Of a DNA stretch of 29,708 nucleotides, positions 8,264 to 14,465 are shown in pieces. A program made the position numbers and the translations under genes. The notes beneath the pieces are model-generated. The model was not told the origin of the DNA, made no database searches, and saw only the letters and a program-made list of their open reading frames with translations. The first letter of the stretch is position 1, and the number at the start of each line of letters is the position of its first letter. Source of the stretch: Pseudomonadota bacterium (GTDB lineage: Bacteria; Pseudomonadota; Gammaproteobacteria; Burkholderiales; Ferrovaceae); contig JAJZPY010000004.1 of NCBI GenBank assembly GCA_021811005.1, positions 1 through 29,708 of the forward strand, written 5' to 3'.

Positions 8264-8982
8264 ACCCGTTGCTTGAGGTGCGCAATCTTTGCGTGCGCTA
8301 CGGAGGCATCACGGCCGTCGACGGAGTGGACCTCGATGTCATGGAAGGCGAACGGGTCACGCTGATTGGCGCCAATGGGGCAGGGAAAAGCAGCACCCTG
8401 AAAGCGCTTGCTGGTCTGGTTGCGCCTGCGGGGGGGGGATTTACCTACGGCGGGCAGGACTTGCAATCCATTCCGCCATGGCAGCGCGTGAGCCGGGGCC
8501 TGGCTCTGGTTCCCGAAGGGCGTGGCGTATTCAATCGCCTGACCATCGAGGAAAACCTGCTCATGGGTGCCTACCATCGCAAGGATTCCAGCGCGCTGCC
8601 CGGGGAACTCGACCATGTGTACGGACTGTTTGCCCGGTTGCATGAACGCCGGCATCAGCAAGCCGGCACCTTGTCTGGTGGCGAGCAGCAGATGCTGGCC
8701 ATCGGGCGGGCCCTGATGTCCCGCCCGCGGTTGCTGATGCTGGATGAGCCCAGCATGGGGCTTGCTCCGCTCATGGTGGAGAAGATATTCGAGGTGATTC
8801 GCAAGATCGCCGCGGAAGGGGTAACTTTGCTCCTCGTGGAACAGAACGCGCGTCTTGCGCTGGCACTCAGCGACCGTGCTTACGTCATGGAATCGGGGCG
8901 GATTGTGCTGGTCGATACGGCCGCAGCCTGCATGGAAAATCCCATGGTGCGCGCAGCTTATCTGGGGGATGGTGGAGGGTAG
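8260..8982 (+). CDS. livF: Branched-chain amino acid/amide ABC transporter ATPase LivF
   Basis: The 240-aa ATPase has Walker A GANGAGKSS (37-45), the typical LivF stretch LALVPEGRGVFNRLTIEENL (81-100), signature LSGGEQQMLAIGRAL (138-152), Walker B LLMLDEPSMGLAP (158-170) and LLVEQN for the H-loop region, where Gln follows Glu as in LivF proteins. It is the last gene of the livHMGF set. Its final codons overlap the CCA end of the tRNA-Ala gene encoded on the other strand (8970-8972 onward), so the two transcripts converge. A run of nine G (8430-8438) falls in the coding sequence for residues AGGG, and the reading frame is intact in this sequence. Confidence 0.95.
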   Translation: MNPLLEVRNLCVRYGGITAVDGVDLDVMEGERVTLIGANGAGKSSTLKALAGLVAPAGGGFTYGGQDLQSIPPWQRVSRGLALVPEGRGVFNRLTIEENLLMGAYHRKDSSALPGELDHVYGLFARLHERRHQQAGTLSGGEQQMLAIGRALMSRPRLLMLDEPSMGLAPLMVEKIFEVIRKIAAEGVTLLLVEQNARLALALSDRAYVMESGRIVLVDTAAACMENPMVRAAYLGDGGG

Positions 8983-9045
8983 GAGGATCGAACTCCCGAC
9001 CTTCTGATTGCGAACCAGACGCTCTCCCAGCTGAGCTAACCCCCC
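8970..9045 (-). tRNA. tRNA-Ala (anticodon CGC)
   Basis: The minus strand folds into a complete 76-nt cloverleaf with an encoded CCA (8970-8972). The acceptor stem is GGGGGGT with ACCCTCC, and it contains the G3:U70 wobble pair that marks alanine tRNAs. The D stem is GCTC/GAGC, the anticodon stem TCTGG/TCAGA with loop TTCGCAA, and the T arm GGGAGTTCGATCCTCC. Anticodon CGC reads GCG codons. A TATAAT -10 box lies just upstream of the mature 5' end. The 3' end overlaps the last codons of livF, which is read on the other strand, so no room is left for a separate terminator between them. Confidence 0.97.
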
Positions 9046-9056
9046 ACGGCTTTGCT

Positions 9057-9062
9057 ATTATA
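9057..9062 (-). promoter_or_regulatory. -10 box (TATAAT) of the tRNA-Ala gene
   Basis: On the minus strand a perfect TATAAT lies 11 nt before the mature tRNA 5' end, which would place the start of transcription only a few bases upstream of it. No convincing -35 hexamer is visible at 16-18 bp, where the sequence is already the first codons of alkB on the plus strand. The tRNA promoter and the alkB start region therefore share the same DNA. Confidence 0.6.
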
Positions 9063-9070
9063 TCCGCCCT

Positions 9071-10081
9071 ATGAAAAATGCGCGCGCCTCGCTTGCGAAT
9101 CCACTGGCTCTGTTGGGGGCATTGCTTGCCATTGCCTTTGCGTGGCTTCCTGCGCTTTGCCTTGTTGCAGGCCATCCGGCATGGCCGCTGTTCATCGGTT
9201 TGTTCGGCTTGCCGATGCTGGAACTGGCCGTTGGCGACTACCAGGGCCCCATTCCCTACTGGAGTTTCTGGATGCTTCGCGTGATCCTGATGGGGATTAC
9301 GATACAAGGCATTGTCGGCGCCTATCTGGCACAGGCTTATTCCTGGTGGCTGGTATTGCTGGCAGGCGCCGGATCGGGGTACGCAGCGGGAAGCTCGGGC
9401 AATGCGCTCGGGCATGAACTGGGGCACAGCCGTAACCTGTGGGACCGAAGGCTGGCCAAATGGTTTTTCACCACGGTGTGTTTCGGTCATTACACCCAGG
9501 AGCATGGGGCCGGACATCATGTGCTGGTCGGAACGCCCAAAGACAGCTTGTATACCCACGTGGGAGATTCCCTGGCGTCCTTTTCACAGCGCAACATGAT
9601 CAAGCAGTTTCGCGTCGGGATCGACATCGCCGGAATGCGAGGCAACCTTTGGTCTGAAGTGTATGGGCCGATCGTGTTCTACGCGTTGCTCAATGGAGCC
9701 CTGTTCGCCCTGGCGGGATGGAAGGGGGTGGCATTCCTGTCGCTGCAGACTCTGGTCATGTACATGGTGGATGCGTCCATCACGTTCATCCAGCACTGGG
9801 CTCTATACCGCAAGCAGAGGGAGGGGCGTTTTGAGCGGATTGGTCCCCAGCATACCTGGGACTGCAGGAACTGGATCACCACCCTGGTCTCCTTCAACAA
9901 CTGCCGCCATGCCGACCACCATCTTCATCCCGGCAGGAATCTCAATGGGCTCGCCCAGACGCCGGAAGCGCCGCAACTGCCTTACGGTTATGCGGTCATG
10001 GGTACGCTGGCCAATTTTCCCGCTCTGTTCCGGCGCATCATGGAGCGTGTGGACGGCGTGGAATTGAACCGGCAGCGATAG
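9071..10081 (+). CDS. alkB: Alkane 1-monooxygenase (AlkB-type membrane di-iron hydroxylase)
   Basis: The 336-aa membrane protein has the histidine boxes of AlkB/XylM hydroxylases: HELGH in NALGHELGHSRN (about residues 116-120), HYTQEHGAGHH (about 140-150) and RHADHH in NNCRHADHHLHP (about 279-284). About six hydrophobic helices precede and separate them. These histidines bind the two irons that hydroxylate terminal methyl groups with O2. The HGAGHH and RHADHH forms favour AlkB over fatty-acid desaturases. No rubredoxin or rubredoxin reductase gene is adjacent, so the electron donor is encoded elsewhere and the true substrate is uncertain. No Shine-Dalgarno is visible before the ATG, which sits only 9 nt from the tRNA -10 box on the other strand. 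A strong terminator follows. Confidence 0.88.
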   Translation: MKNARASLANPLALLGALLAIAFAWLPALCLVAGHPAWPLFIGLFGLPMLELAVGDYQGPIPYWSFWMLRVILMGITIQGIVGAYLAQAYSWWLVLLAGAGSGYAAGSSGNALGHELGHSRNLWDRRLAKWFFTTVCFGHYTQEHGAGHHVLVGTPKDSLYTHVGDSLASFSQRNMIKQFRVGIDIAGMRGNLWSEVYGPIVFYALLNGALFALAGWKGVAFLSLQTLVMYMVDASITFIQHWALYRKQREGRFERIGPQHTWDCRNWITTLVSFNNCRHADHHLHPGRNLNGLAQTPEAPQLPYGYAVMGTLANFPALFRRIMERVDGVELNRQR

Positions 10082-10089
10082 TTGCCTGC

Positions 10090-10130
10090 CCCAACAAAAA
10101 AGGCGGCACTGGGCCGCCTTTTTTGTTGGG
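10090..10130. terminator. Bidirectional intrinsic terminator between alkB and ilvD
   Basis: A perfect 18-bp inverted repeat (left arm 10090-10107, right arm 10113-10130) with a 5-nt loop reads CCCAACAAAAAAGGCGGC on the left. The GC-rich stem top is followed by six T on the plus strand and, by symmetry, six T on the minus strand. It lies between the convergent alkB and ilvD genes and should stop both transcripts. Confidence 0.95.
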
Positions 10131-10141
10131 CGGCTCCGCGC

Positions 10142-11818
10142 TTATGCGTCCGTCACCGCGCCCCGGCTCGCGGTCCCCACGAGCTTCATGTACTTGGCCA
10201 ATGCGCCGCGCGTGACGTGCGGAGCGGGTGGCGCCCAGGCCGCGCGTCGCCGTGCCAGTTCCTCTTCCGGCACATTGAGCTGGAGCAGACGGGCCGGGGC
10301 GTCGATGGTGATGGAGTCCCCTTCGTGCACCAGTGCGATGGTGCCGCCGACAAACGCCTCCGGCGCCACGTGTCCCACCACCATGCCGTAGGTACCGCCT
10401 GAAAAACGGCCGTCGGTGATGAGTCCCACCGAATCGCCCAGGCCGGCGCCGATAATGGCCGATGTGGGGGAGAGCATTTCCCGCATGCCGGGCCCGCCTT
10501 TCGGGCCTTCATAGCGGATCACCAGCACATCGCCGGGGCGTATCTTGCCTTCAAGAATGGCGCTCATGGCACTCTCTTCCGATTCAAAAACCCGGGCCGG
10601 GCCGGTGATCCTGGGGTTTTTGACGCCGGTAATTTTGGCCACGGCGCCTTCCGTGGCGAGGTTCCCCTTGAGGATGGCCAGGTGGCCCTGGGGGTAGAGC
10701 GGGTTGTTCCACTGGCGGATGACATCCTGGTTCGGGGACGGATCGGCCGGAACATCCTTGAGGTTTTCAGCGACCGTTTTGCCGGTGATGGTCATGCAAT
10801 CGCCATGGAGCAGCCCCCGGGCCAGGAGCATTTTCATGACCTGAGGGATGCCGCCCACGTGATGCAGGTCGGTGGCGACGTATTGGCCTGAAGGCTTGAG
10901 ATCGCACAGCACCGGAACTTTGCCGCGGATTTCTTCGAAGTCCTCCAGGCGCAGGGGCACTTCGGCTGCGTGGGCAATGGCCAGCAGGTGCAGTACCGCG
11001 TTGGTGGAGCCACCGACAGCCATGGTGACCGCAATCGCGTTTTCGAAAGCTTTGCGCGTCATGATCTGGCGCGGCAGGAGCTGGTTGTGAATGGCTTTCA
11101 CCAGGGTGCGCGCGCTTTCTTCGGCGCTTACGGCCTTTTCCTCGTCTTCGGCAGCCTGCGTGGAAGAGTAGGGCAGCGCCATGCCCAGCACTTCAATGGC
11201 CGAAGACATGGTGTTGGCCGTGTACATGCCGCCGCAGGAGCCTTTGCCCGGGCAGGCGTGTTTCTCGATTTCCACGAAGTCGGTATCGTTCATTTTGCCG
11301 GCAGTGTATTGTCCAACCGCTTCAAAGGAGCTCACGATGGTCAGGTCCTTGCCGTGGTAATGGCCGGCTTTGATGGTTCCACCGTACACGTAGATGGCAG
11401 GAATGTTCATGCGGGCGATGGCGATCATGCCCCCGGGCATGTTTTTGTCGCAACCACCGACCACCAGCACGCCATCCATGCTTTGGGCATTGGTGGCCGT
11501 TTCTATGGAGTCAGCGATCACTTCTCTTGAGACCAGCGAATACTTCATTCCCTGGGTGCCCATGGAAATGCCGTCCGAAACCGTGATGGTGCCAAAAATT
11601 TGCGGCATGGCCCCGGCATTGCGCAGCGCCTTTTCGGCACGAGAGGCCAGTTCTCCCAAACCGGCATTGCAGGGGGTGATGGTGCTGTGTCCGTTGGCAA
11701 CGCCGACGATCGGCTTGTTGAAATCACCATCCTTGAAACCCACGGCACGCAGCATGGCGCGGTTGGGGGAGCGTTGGACGCCTTCAGTGATGGCACGGCT
11801 TCGGCGATTGTCTGCCAT
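10142..11818 (-). CDS. ilvD: Dihydroxy-acid dehydratase
   Basis: The 558-aa enzyme dehydrates 2,3-dihydroxy-acids to 2-keto acids in valine, isoleucine and pantothenate synthesis. The iron-sulfur ligands are seen in GGCDKNMPGGM (Cys about 123) and CPGKGSCGGMYTANTMSS (Cys about 190-196), and the C-terminal block shows GLITDGRFSGGTYGMVVGHVAPEA. The length matches the short bacterial IlvD class. The ATG at 11816-11818 (MADNRRSR) is chosen because AGGAG lies 8 nt upstream on the minus strand; an ORF extension to 11914 would overlap lgt and lacks family sequence. It is divergent from lgt with 61 bp between them and ends at the bidirectional terminator. Confidence 0.97.
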   Translation of the reverse strand: MADNRRSRAITEGVQRSPNRAMLRAVGFKDGDFNKPIVGVANGHSTITPCNAGLGELASRAEKALRNAGAMPQIFGTITVSDGISMGTQGMKYSLVSREVIADSIETATNAQSMDGVLVVGGCDKNMPGGMIAIARMNIPAIYVYGGTIKAGHYHGKDLTIVSSFEAVGQYTAGKMNDTDFVEIEKHACPGKGSCGGMYTANTMSSAIEVLGMALPYSSTQAAEDEEKAVSAEESARTLVKAIHNQLLPRQIMTRKAFENAIAVTMAVGGSTNAVLHLLAIAHAAEVPLRLEDFEEIRGKVPVLCDLKPSGQYVATDLHHVGGIPQVMKMLLARGLLHGDCMTITGKTVAENLKDVPADPSPNQDVIRQWNNPLYPQGHLAILKGNLATEGAVAKITGVKNPRITGPARVFESEESAMSAILEGKIRPGDVLVIRYEGPKGGPGMREMLSPTSAIIGAGLGDSVGLITDGRFSGGTYGMVVGHVAPEAFVGGTIALVHEGDSITIDAPARLLQLNVPEEELARRRAAWAPPAPHVTRGALAKYMKLVGTASRGAVTDA

Positions 11819-11845
11819 GGGAAATCTCCTGCAACATGAGGTCGG

Positions 11846-11851
11846 TATAAT
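11846..11851 (+). promoter_or_regulatory. Candidate -10 box upstream of lgt
   Basis: A perfect TATAAT on the plus strand lies 28 bp before the lgt ATG, in the 61-bp gap between the divergent ilvD and lgt. The -35 position (11823-11828) is a poor match and overlaps the ilvD ribosome-binding site, so the call rests on the -10 box alone. Confidence 0.4.
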
Positions 11852-11879
11852 CTGACATTTTATCGCAAGGTCCTGCCTC

Positions 11880-12686
11880 ATGCTGATCCACCCCGATTTT
11901 GACCCGGTTGCCATTCATCTGGGCCCGCTGGCCGTGCGCTGGTACGGCCTCATGTACCTGTTTGGCTTCCTGGCCGGCGCGGCCGCGGCACGCTGGCGCA
12001 TCCGTACCCAGCCCTGGCTGCGCTGGACTGTGGAAGAGGCCGACAATTTTCTGACCTACGTGGTGCTGGGCGTGATCCTGGGCGGGCGCTTGGGTTATGT
12101 CCTGTTCTACAAGGCGGACTATTACCTGGTCCATCCGCTGGAGGTGTTTGCCGTCTGGCAAGGCGGCATGTCGTTTCATGGCGGGTTTCTGGGCGTGGTT
12201 CTCGGCGGCTGGCTGTATGCGAGGCGCAGTGGCCGGCACTGGCTGGAAGTGACCGATTTTGTGGCGCCACTGGTCACTTTTGGCCTTGGGTTCGGCCGCA
12301 TCGGCAACTTCATCAATGGGGAATTGCCCGGGCGTGTGACCGATGTGCCGTGGGGCATGATTTTTCCCCATTTCGACCGTCTGCCCAGGCATCCGTCGCA
12401 GCTTTACGAGGCACTGCTTGAAGGTGTGGTTTTGGGAACCATTCTGCTGGTATTCAGCCGCCGTCAGCGCCCACTGGGCCAGATGTCTGCCCTGTTCCTG
12501 ATCTGTTATGGCTGTTTCCGGTTCCTGGTGGAGTTTACGCGCGAGCCGGACGGTTTCCTCGGATTGCTGGCCCTGGGGTTCAGCATGGGGCAATGGCTGA
12601 GCTTGCCCATGATTTTGTTGGGCGTTTATCTGTGGAGATGGTCTAAAAAATCCGCTATCATGAACGGCAATAACAAGGAGGCTTGA
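11880..12686 (+). CDS. lgt: Prolipoprotein diacylglyceryl transferase
   Basis: The 268-aa inner-membrane enzyme moves a diacylglyceryl group from phosphatidylglycerol to the lipobox cysteine of prolipoproteins. Family marks are VRWYGLMYLFGF near residues 20-31, the HGGFLGVVLGG segment (about 100-110), the signature GRIGNFINGELPGR (about 139-152) and HPSQLYEALLEG further on. About seven hydrophobic segments are present. The ATG at 11880 gives a typical N-terminus (MLIHPDFDPVAI). One likely client, the binding lipoprotein at 13148-14293, is close by. The gene ends in a region holding a REP-like palindrome pair. Confidence 0.97.
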   Translation: MLIHPDFDPVAIHLGPLAVRWYGLMYLFGFLAGAAAARWRIRTQPWLRWTVEEADNFLTYVVLGVILGGRLGYVLFYKADYYLVHPLEVFAVWQGGMSFHGGFLGVVLGGWLYARRSGRHWLEVTDFVAPLVTFGLGFGRIGNFINGELPGRVTDVPWGMIFPHFDRLPRHPSQLYEALLEGVVLGTILLVFSRRQRPLGQMSALFLICYGCFRFLVEFTREPDGFLGLLALGFSMGQWLSLPMILLGVYLWRWSKKSAIMNGNNKEA

Positions 12687-12718
12687 GTCCTCCGCTGTGC
12701 AAACAGGCAATGGGCCCT

Positions 12719-12791
12719 GGGGGGCAGACCCCACATCCCGGAGCCGACCAGGAGATTGTGACAGCAGGCAATCCGTTGGGGTCTGTCCCCC
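12719..12791. repeat. REP-like palindrome pair (possible REPIN) between lgt and the cytochrome c gene
   Basis: Left arm 12719-12733 (GGGGGGCAGACCCCA) and right arm 12777-12791 (TGGGGTCTGTCCCCC) are inverted copies with one mismatch that can form a G-U pair. They are separated by 43 nt. Each arm is itself a short palindrome (GGGG...CCCC), and each is preceded by the same eight bases CAGGCAAT. Two related small palindromes in opposite orientation are the layout of a REP doublet. No other copy is obvious in this window. Confidence 0.6.
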
Positions 12792-12823
12792 ACGTCACCC
12801 CTATTTTTTGGAGAAATGCACAC

Positions 12824-13138
12824 ATGAAAGCCCTTAAAGTCGCCTTAGTTGCCACCGGACTCCTGACGCTGGGTACCAGCGCCCTTGCTGAAGATGGGCC
12901 GGCCCTTGCCAAAAAAAGCGGCTGTCTTTCCTGCCATGCGGTTGATCACAAAATCATCGGCCCCGCTTACAAAGATGTCGCCAAGAAGTACAAAGGTGAG
13001 GCAGATGCTGAAACCAAGCTGGTGGCCAAAGTGAAGAAGGGCGGGGGCGGGGTCTGGGGCGCAATGCCCATGCCGGCCCAAAGCCAGTTGTCCGATGCGG
13101 ACGCCCATGCCCTGGTGAAGTGGGTTCTGGCACAGTAA
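12824..13138 (+). CDS. Small periplasmic cytochrome c (c551/c552 type)
   Basis: The 104-aa precursor has a signal peptide (MKALKVALVATGLLTLGTSALA) with probable cleavage after residue 22. One heme motif follows (CLSCH, residues 34-38). Met83 in WGAMPMP is the likely distal ligand, matching the WG-x-x-PMP pattern of Pseudomonas c551 and Nitrosomonas c552. The mature size of about 82 residues is right for this class, which carries single electrons in the periplasm to terminal oxidases or reductases. The chosen ATG has GGAG 10 nt upstream; a longer ORF begins inside the end of lgt and has no family sequence. No redox partner gene is next to it. Confidence 0.92.
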   Translation: MKALKVALVATGLLTLGTSALAEDGPALAKKSGCLSCHAVDHKIIGPAYKDVAKKYKGEADAETKLVAKVKKGGGGVWGAMPMPAQSQLSDADAHALVKWVLAQ

Positions 13139-13147
13139 TTATTCGAC

Positions 13148-14293
13148 ATGCGCCTCTCAATGCACAGGGCGCATGCCCCCCTGCTCATGGCTGTGCTGGC
13201 GCTGGCTGCTTGCAGCAAAGCGCCGGCGCCCGTTGATGCCAACACCCTCGTTGTCCGGATCGGATCCGTTGCTCCATTGACTGGCCCGCAGGCACATCTG
13301 GGCAAAGACAATGAGAACGGTGCGCGGCTCGCCATTGCTGATGCCAATGCCCAGAACATCATGCTGGGCGGCAAAAAGGTGCGCTTTGAGCTGGTGGGAG
13401 AGGACGATGCGGCCGACCCCAAGACGGGTACCATCGTTGCCCAGAAGCTGGTCGATGCCAAAGTGAACGGCGTGGTGGGGCACCTCAATTCGGGCACCAC
13501 CATCCCGGCGTCAAAAATTTATGCCGATGCCGGGATAGTCCAGATTTCCCCATCAGCCACAAACCCAAAGTACACCCATCAGGGGTTCAAGACCGCGTTC
13601 AGGGTCATGGCCAATGACGAACAGCAGGGTAAGGTTCTGGGGGAGTTCGCGACCCGCCGACTGAAGGCTCATACCATTGCGATCATCGACGACGCAACGG
13701 CTTATGGCCAAGGTTTGGCGGACGAATTTGCCAAGGCCGTCGCAACAGCAGGGGCCCAGGTGGTGGCACGGGAGCACACCGACGACCACAGCACGGATTT
13801 TTCAGCCATTTTGACCCGCATCAAATCCCGCAACCCCGACCTGATTTTTTATGGGGGTATGGACGCTCAGAGCGGGCCCATGGTGAAGCAAGTCCGGGTG
13901 CTCAAAATGACGACCGCATTCCTGACGGGTGACGGCGGCTGTTCCCAGGAGTTTTCCCAACTGGCGGGCGAGGCAGCAGAAGGTGCCTATTGCAGCCTGC
14001 CAGGCATCCCTCTGGAGAAAATGCCCAAAGGGACGGACTTCAAGAAGCGTTTCAATGCGCAGTACGGTGAAATCCAGGATTACGCACCCTACAGCTACGA
14101 TGCCGTGGGGGTCATGATTGCCGCCATGAAGGCGGCGGATTCCGCCGATCCTGCCAAGTATTTGCCAGCGCTGGCCGGCATCGCATACCCCGGGGTAACC
14201 GCCACCATCCAGTTTGACGGGCACGGAGACCTCAAGGGCGGTCTGGTTACGCTCTATCAGTGGAAGTCCGGCAGCAAGGTTCCGCAGGAATAG
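13148..14293 (+). CDS. Branched-chain amino acid/amide ABC transporter binding lipoprotein (LivK-like)
   Basis: The 381-aa protein has a lipoprotein signal ending in LALAAC, with Cys22 as the lipidation site for Lgt. The mature part is a type I periplasmic binding protein of the Leu/Ile/Val family: VVRIGSVAPLTGPQAHLGKDNENGA near the N-terminus, followed by a GHLNSGTTIPAS ligand loop and AFRVMANDEQQG. The DDATAYGQGLADEF motif and FYGGMDAQSGPMVKQ are also typical. It begins 9 bp after the cytochrome c gene without a strong ribosome-binding site. An alternative start at 13160 would leave a shorter signal peptide. It probably serves the livHMGF permease at 5514-8982, which lacks its own binding protein, but the pairing is inferred. 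Confidence 0.9.
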   Translation: MRLSMHRAHAPLLMAVLALAACSKAPAPVDANTLVVRIGSVAPLTGPQAHLGKDNENGARLAIADANAQNIMLGGKKVRFELVGEDDAADPKTGTIVAQKLVDAKVNGVVGHLNSGTTIPASKIYADAGIVQISPSATNPKYTHQGFKTAFRVMANDEQQGKVLGEFATRRLKAHTIAIIDDATAYGQGLADEFAKAVATAGAQVVAREHTDDHSTDFSAILTRIKSRNPDLIFYGGMDAQSGPMVKQVRVLKMTTAFLTGDGGCSQEFSQLAGEAAEGAYCSLPGIPLEKMPKGTDFKKRFNAQYGEIQDYAPYSYDAVGVMIAAMKAADSADPAKYLPALAGIAYPGVTATIQFDGHGDLKGGLVTLYQWKSGSKVPQE

Positions 14294-14378
14294 CCGCTTA
14301 TGCTGAATTGTGCAGCCGGGCATTTGGGGCTGTGGCAATCATGCGGATTGGAGCGGCGACGCAACTGTCATAATTCCC

Positions 14379-14405
14379 TACATTTGTGCCCCAAGTTGCC
14401 GATAA
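14379..14405 (+). promoter_or_regulatory. Sigma-28 (FliA)-type promoter of the chemoreceptor gene
   Basis: An exact GCCGATAA (14398-14405), the FliA -10 consensus, is preceded at 11 nt by TACATTTG (14379-14386), which matches 5 of 8 positions of TAAAGTTT. The spacing and the flagellar/chemotaxis gene downstream both fit. Transcription would start near 14411, so the transcript would begin with a hairpin (stem 14413-14419 with 14424-14430, loop TCAC). Confidence 0.7.
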
Positions 14406-14465
14406 GGCATGAGAGGGCCTCACGGCCTTCCATGTTGAACCCGCGCTAAAATCACGAGGTCTGCG

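Noticed and set aside
9071..10081. Fatty-acid desaturase as the identity of the AlkB-like protein
   Set aside because: The second and third His boxes (HGAGHH, RHADHH) and the sequence after them follow AlkB hydroxylases rather than desaturases.
10970..11530. 186-codon open frame opposite ilvD
   Set aside because: Antisense to strongly conserved IlvD motifs, with no domain of its own.
14310..14335. Possible terminator hairpin after the binding-protein gene (CAGCC/GGCTG)
   Set aside because: The stem is only 5 bp with a 10-nt loop and no T-run follows.
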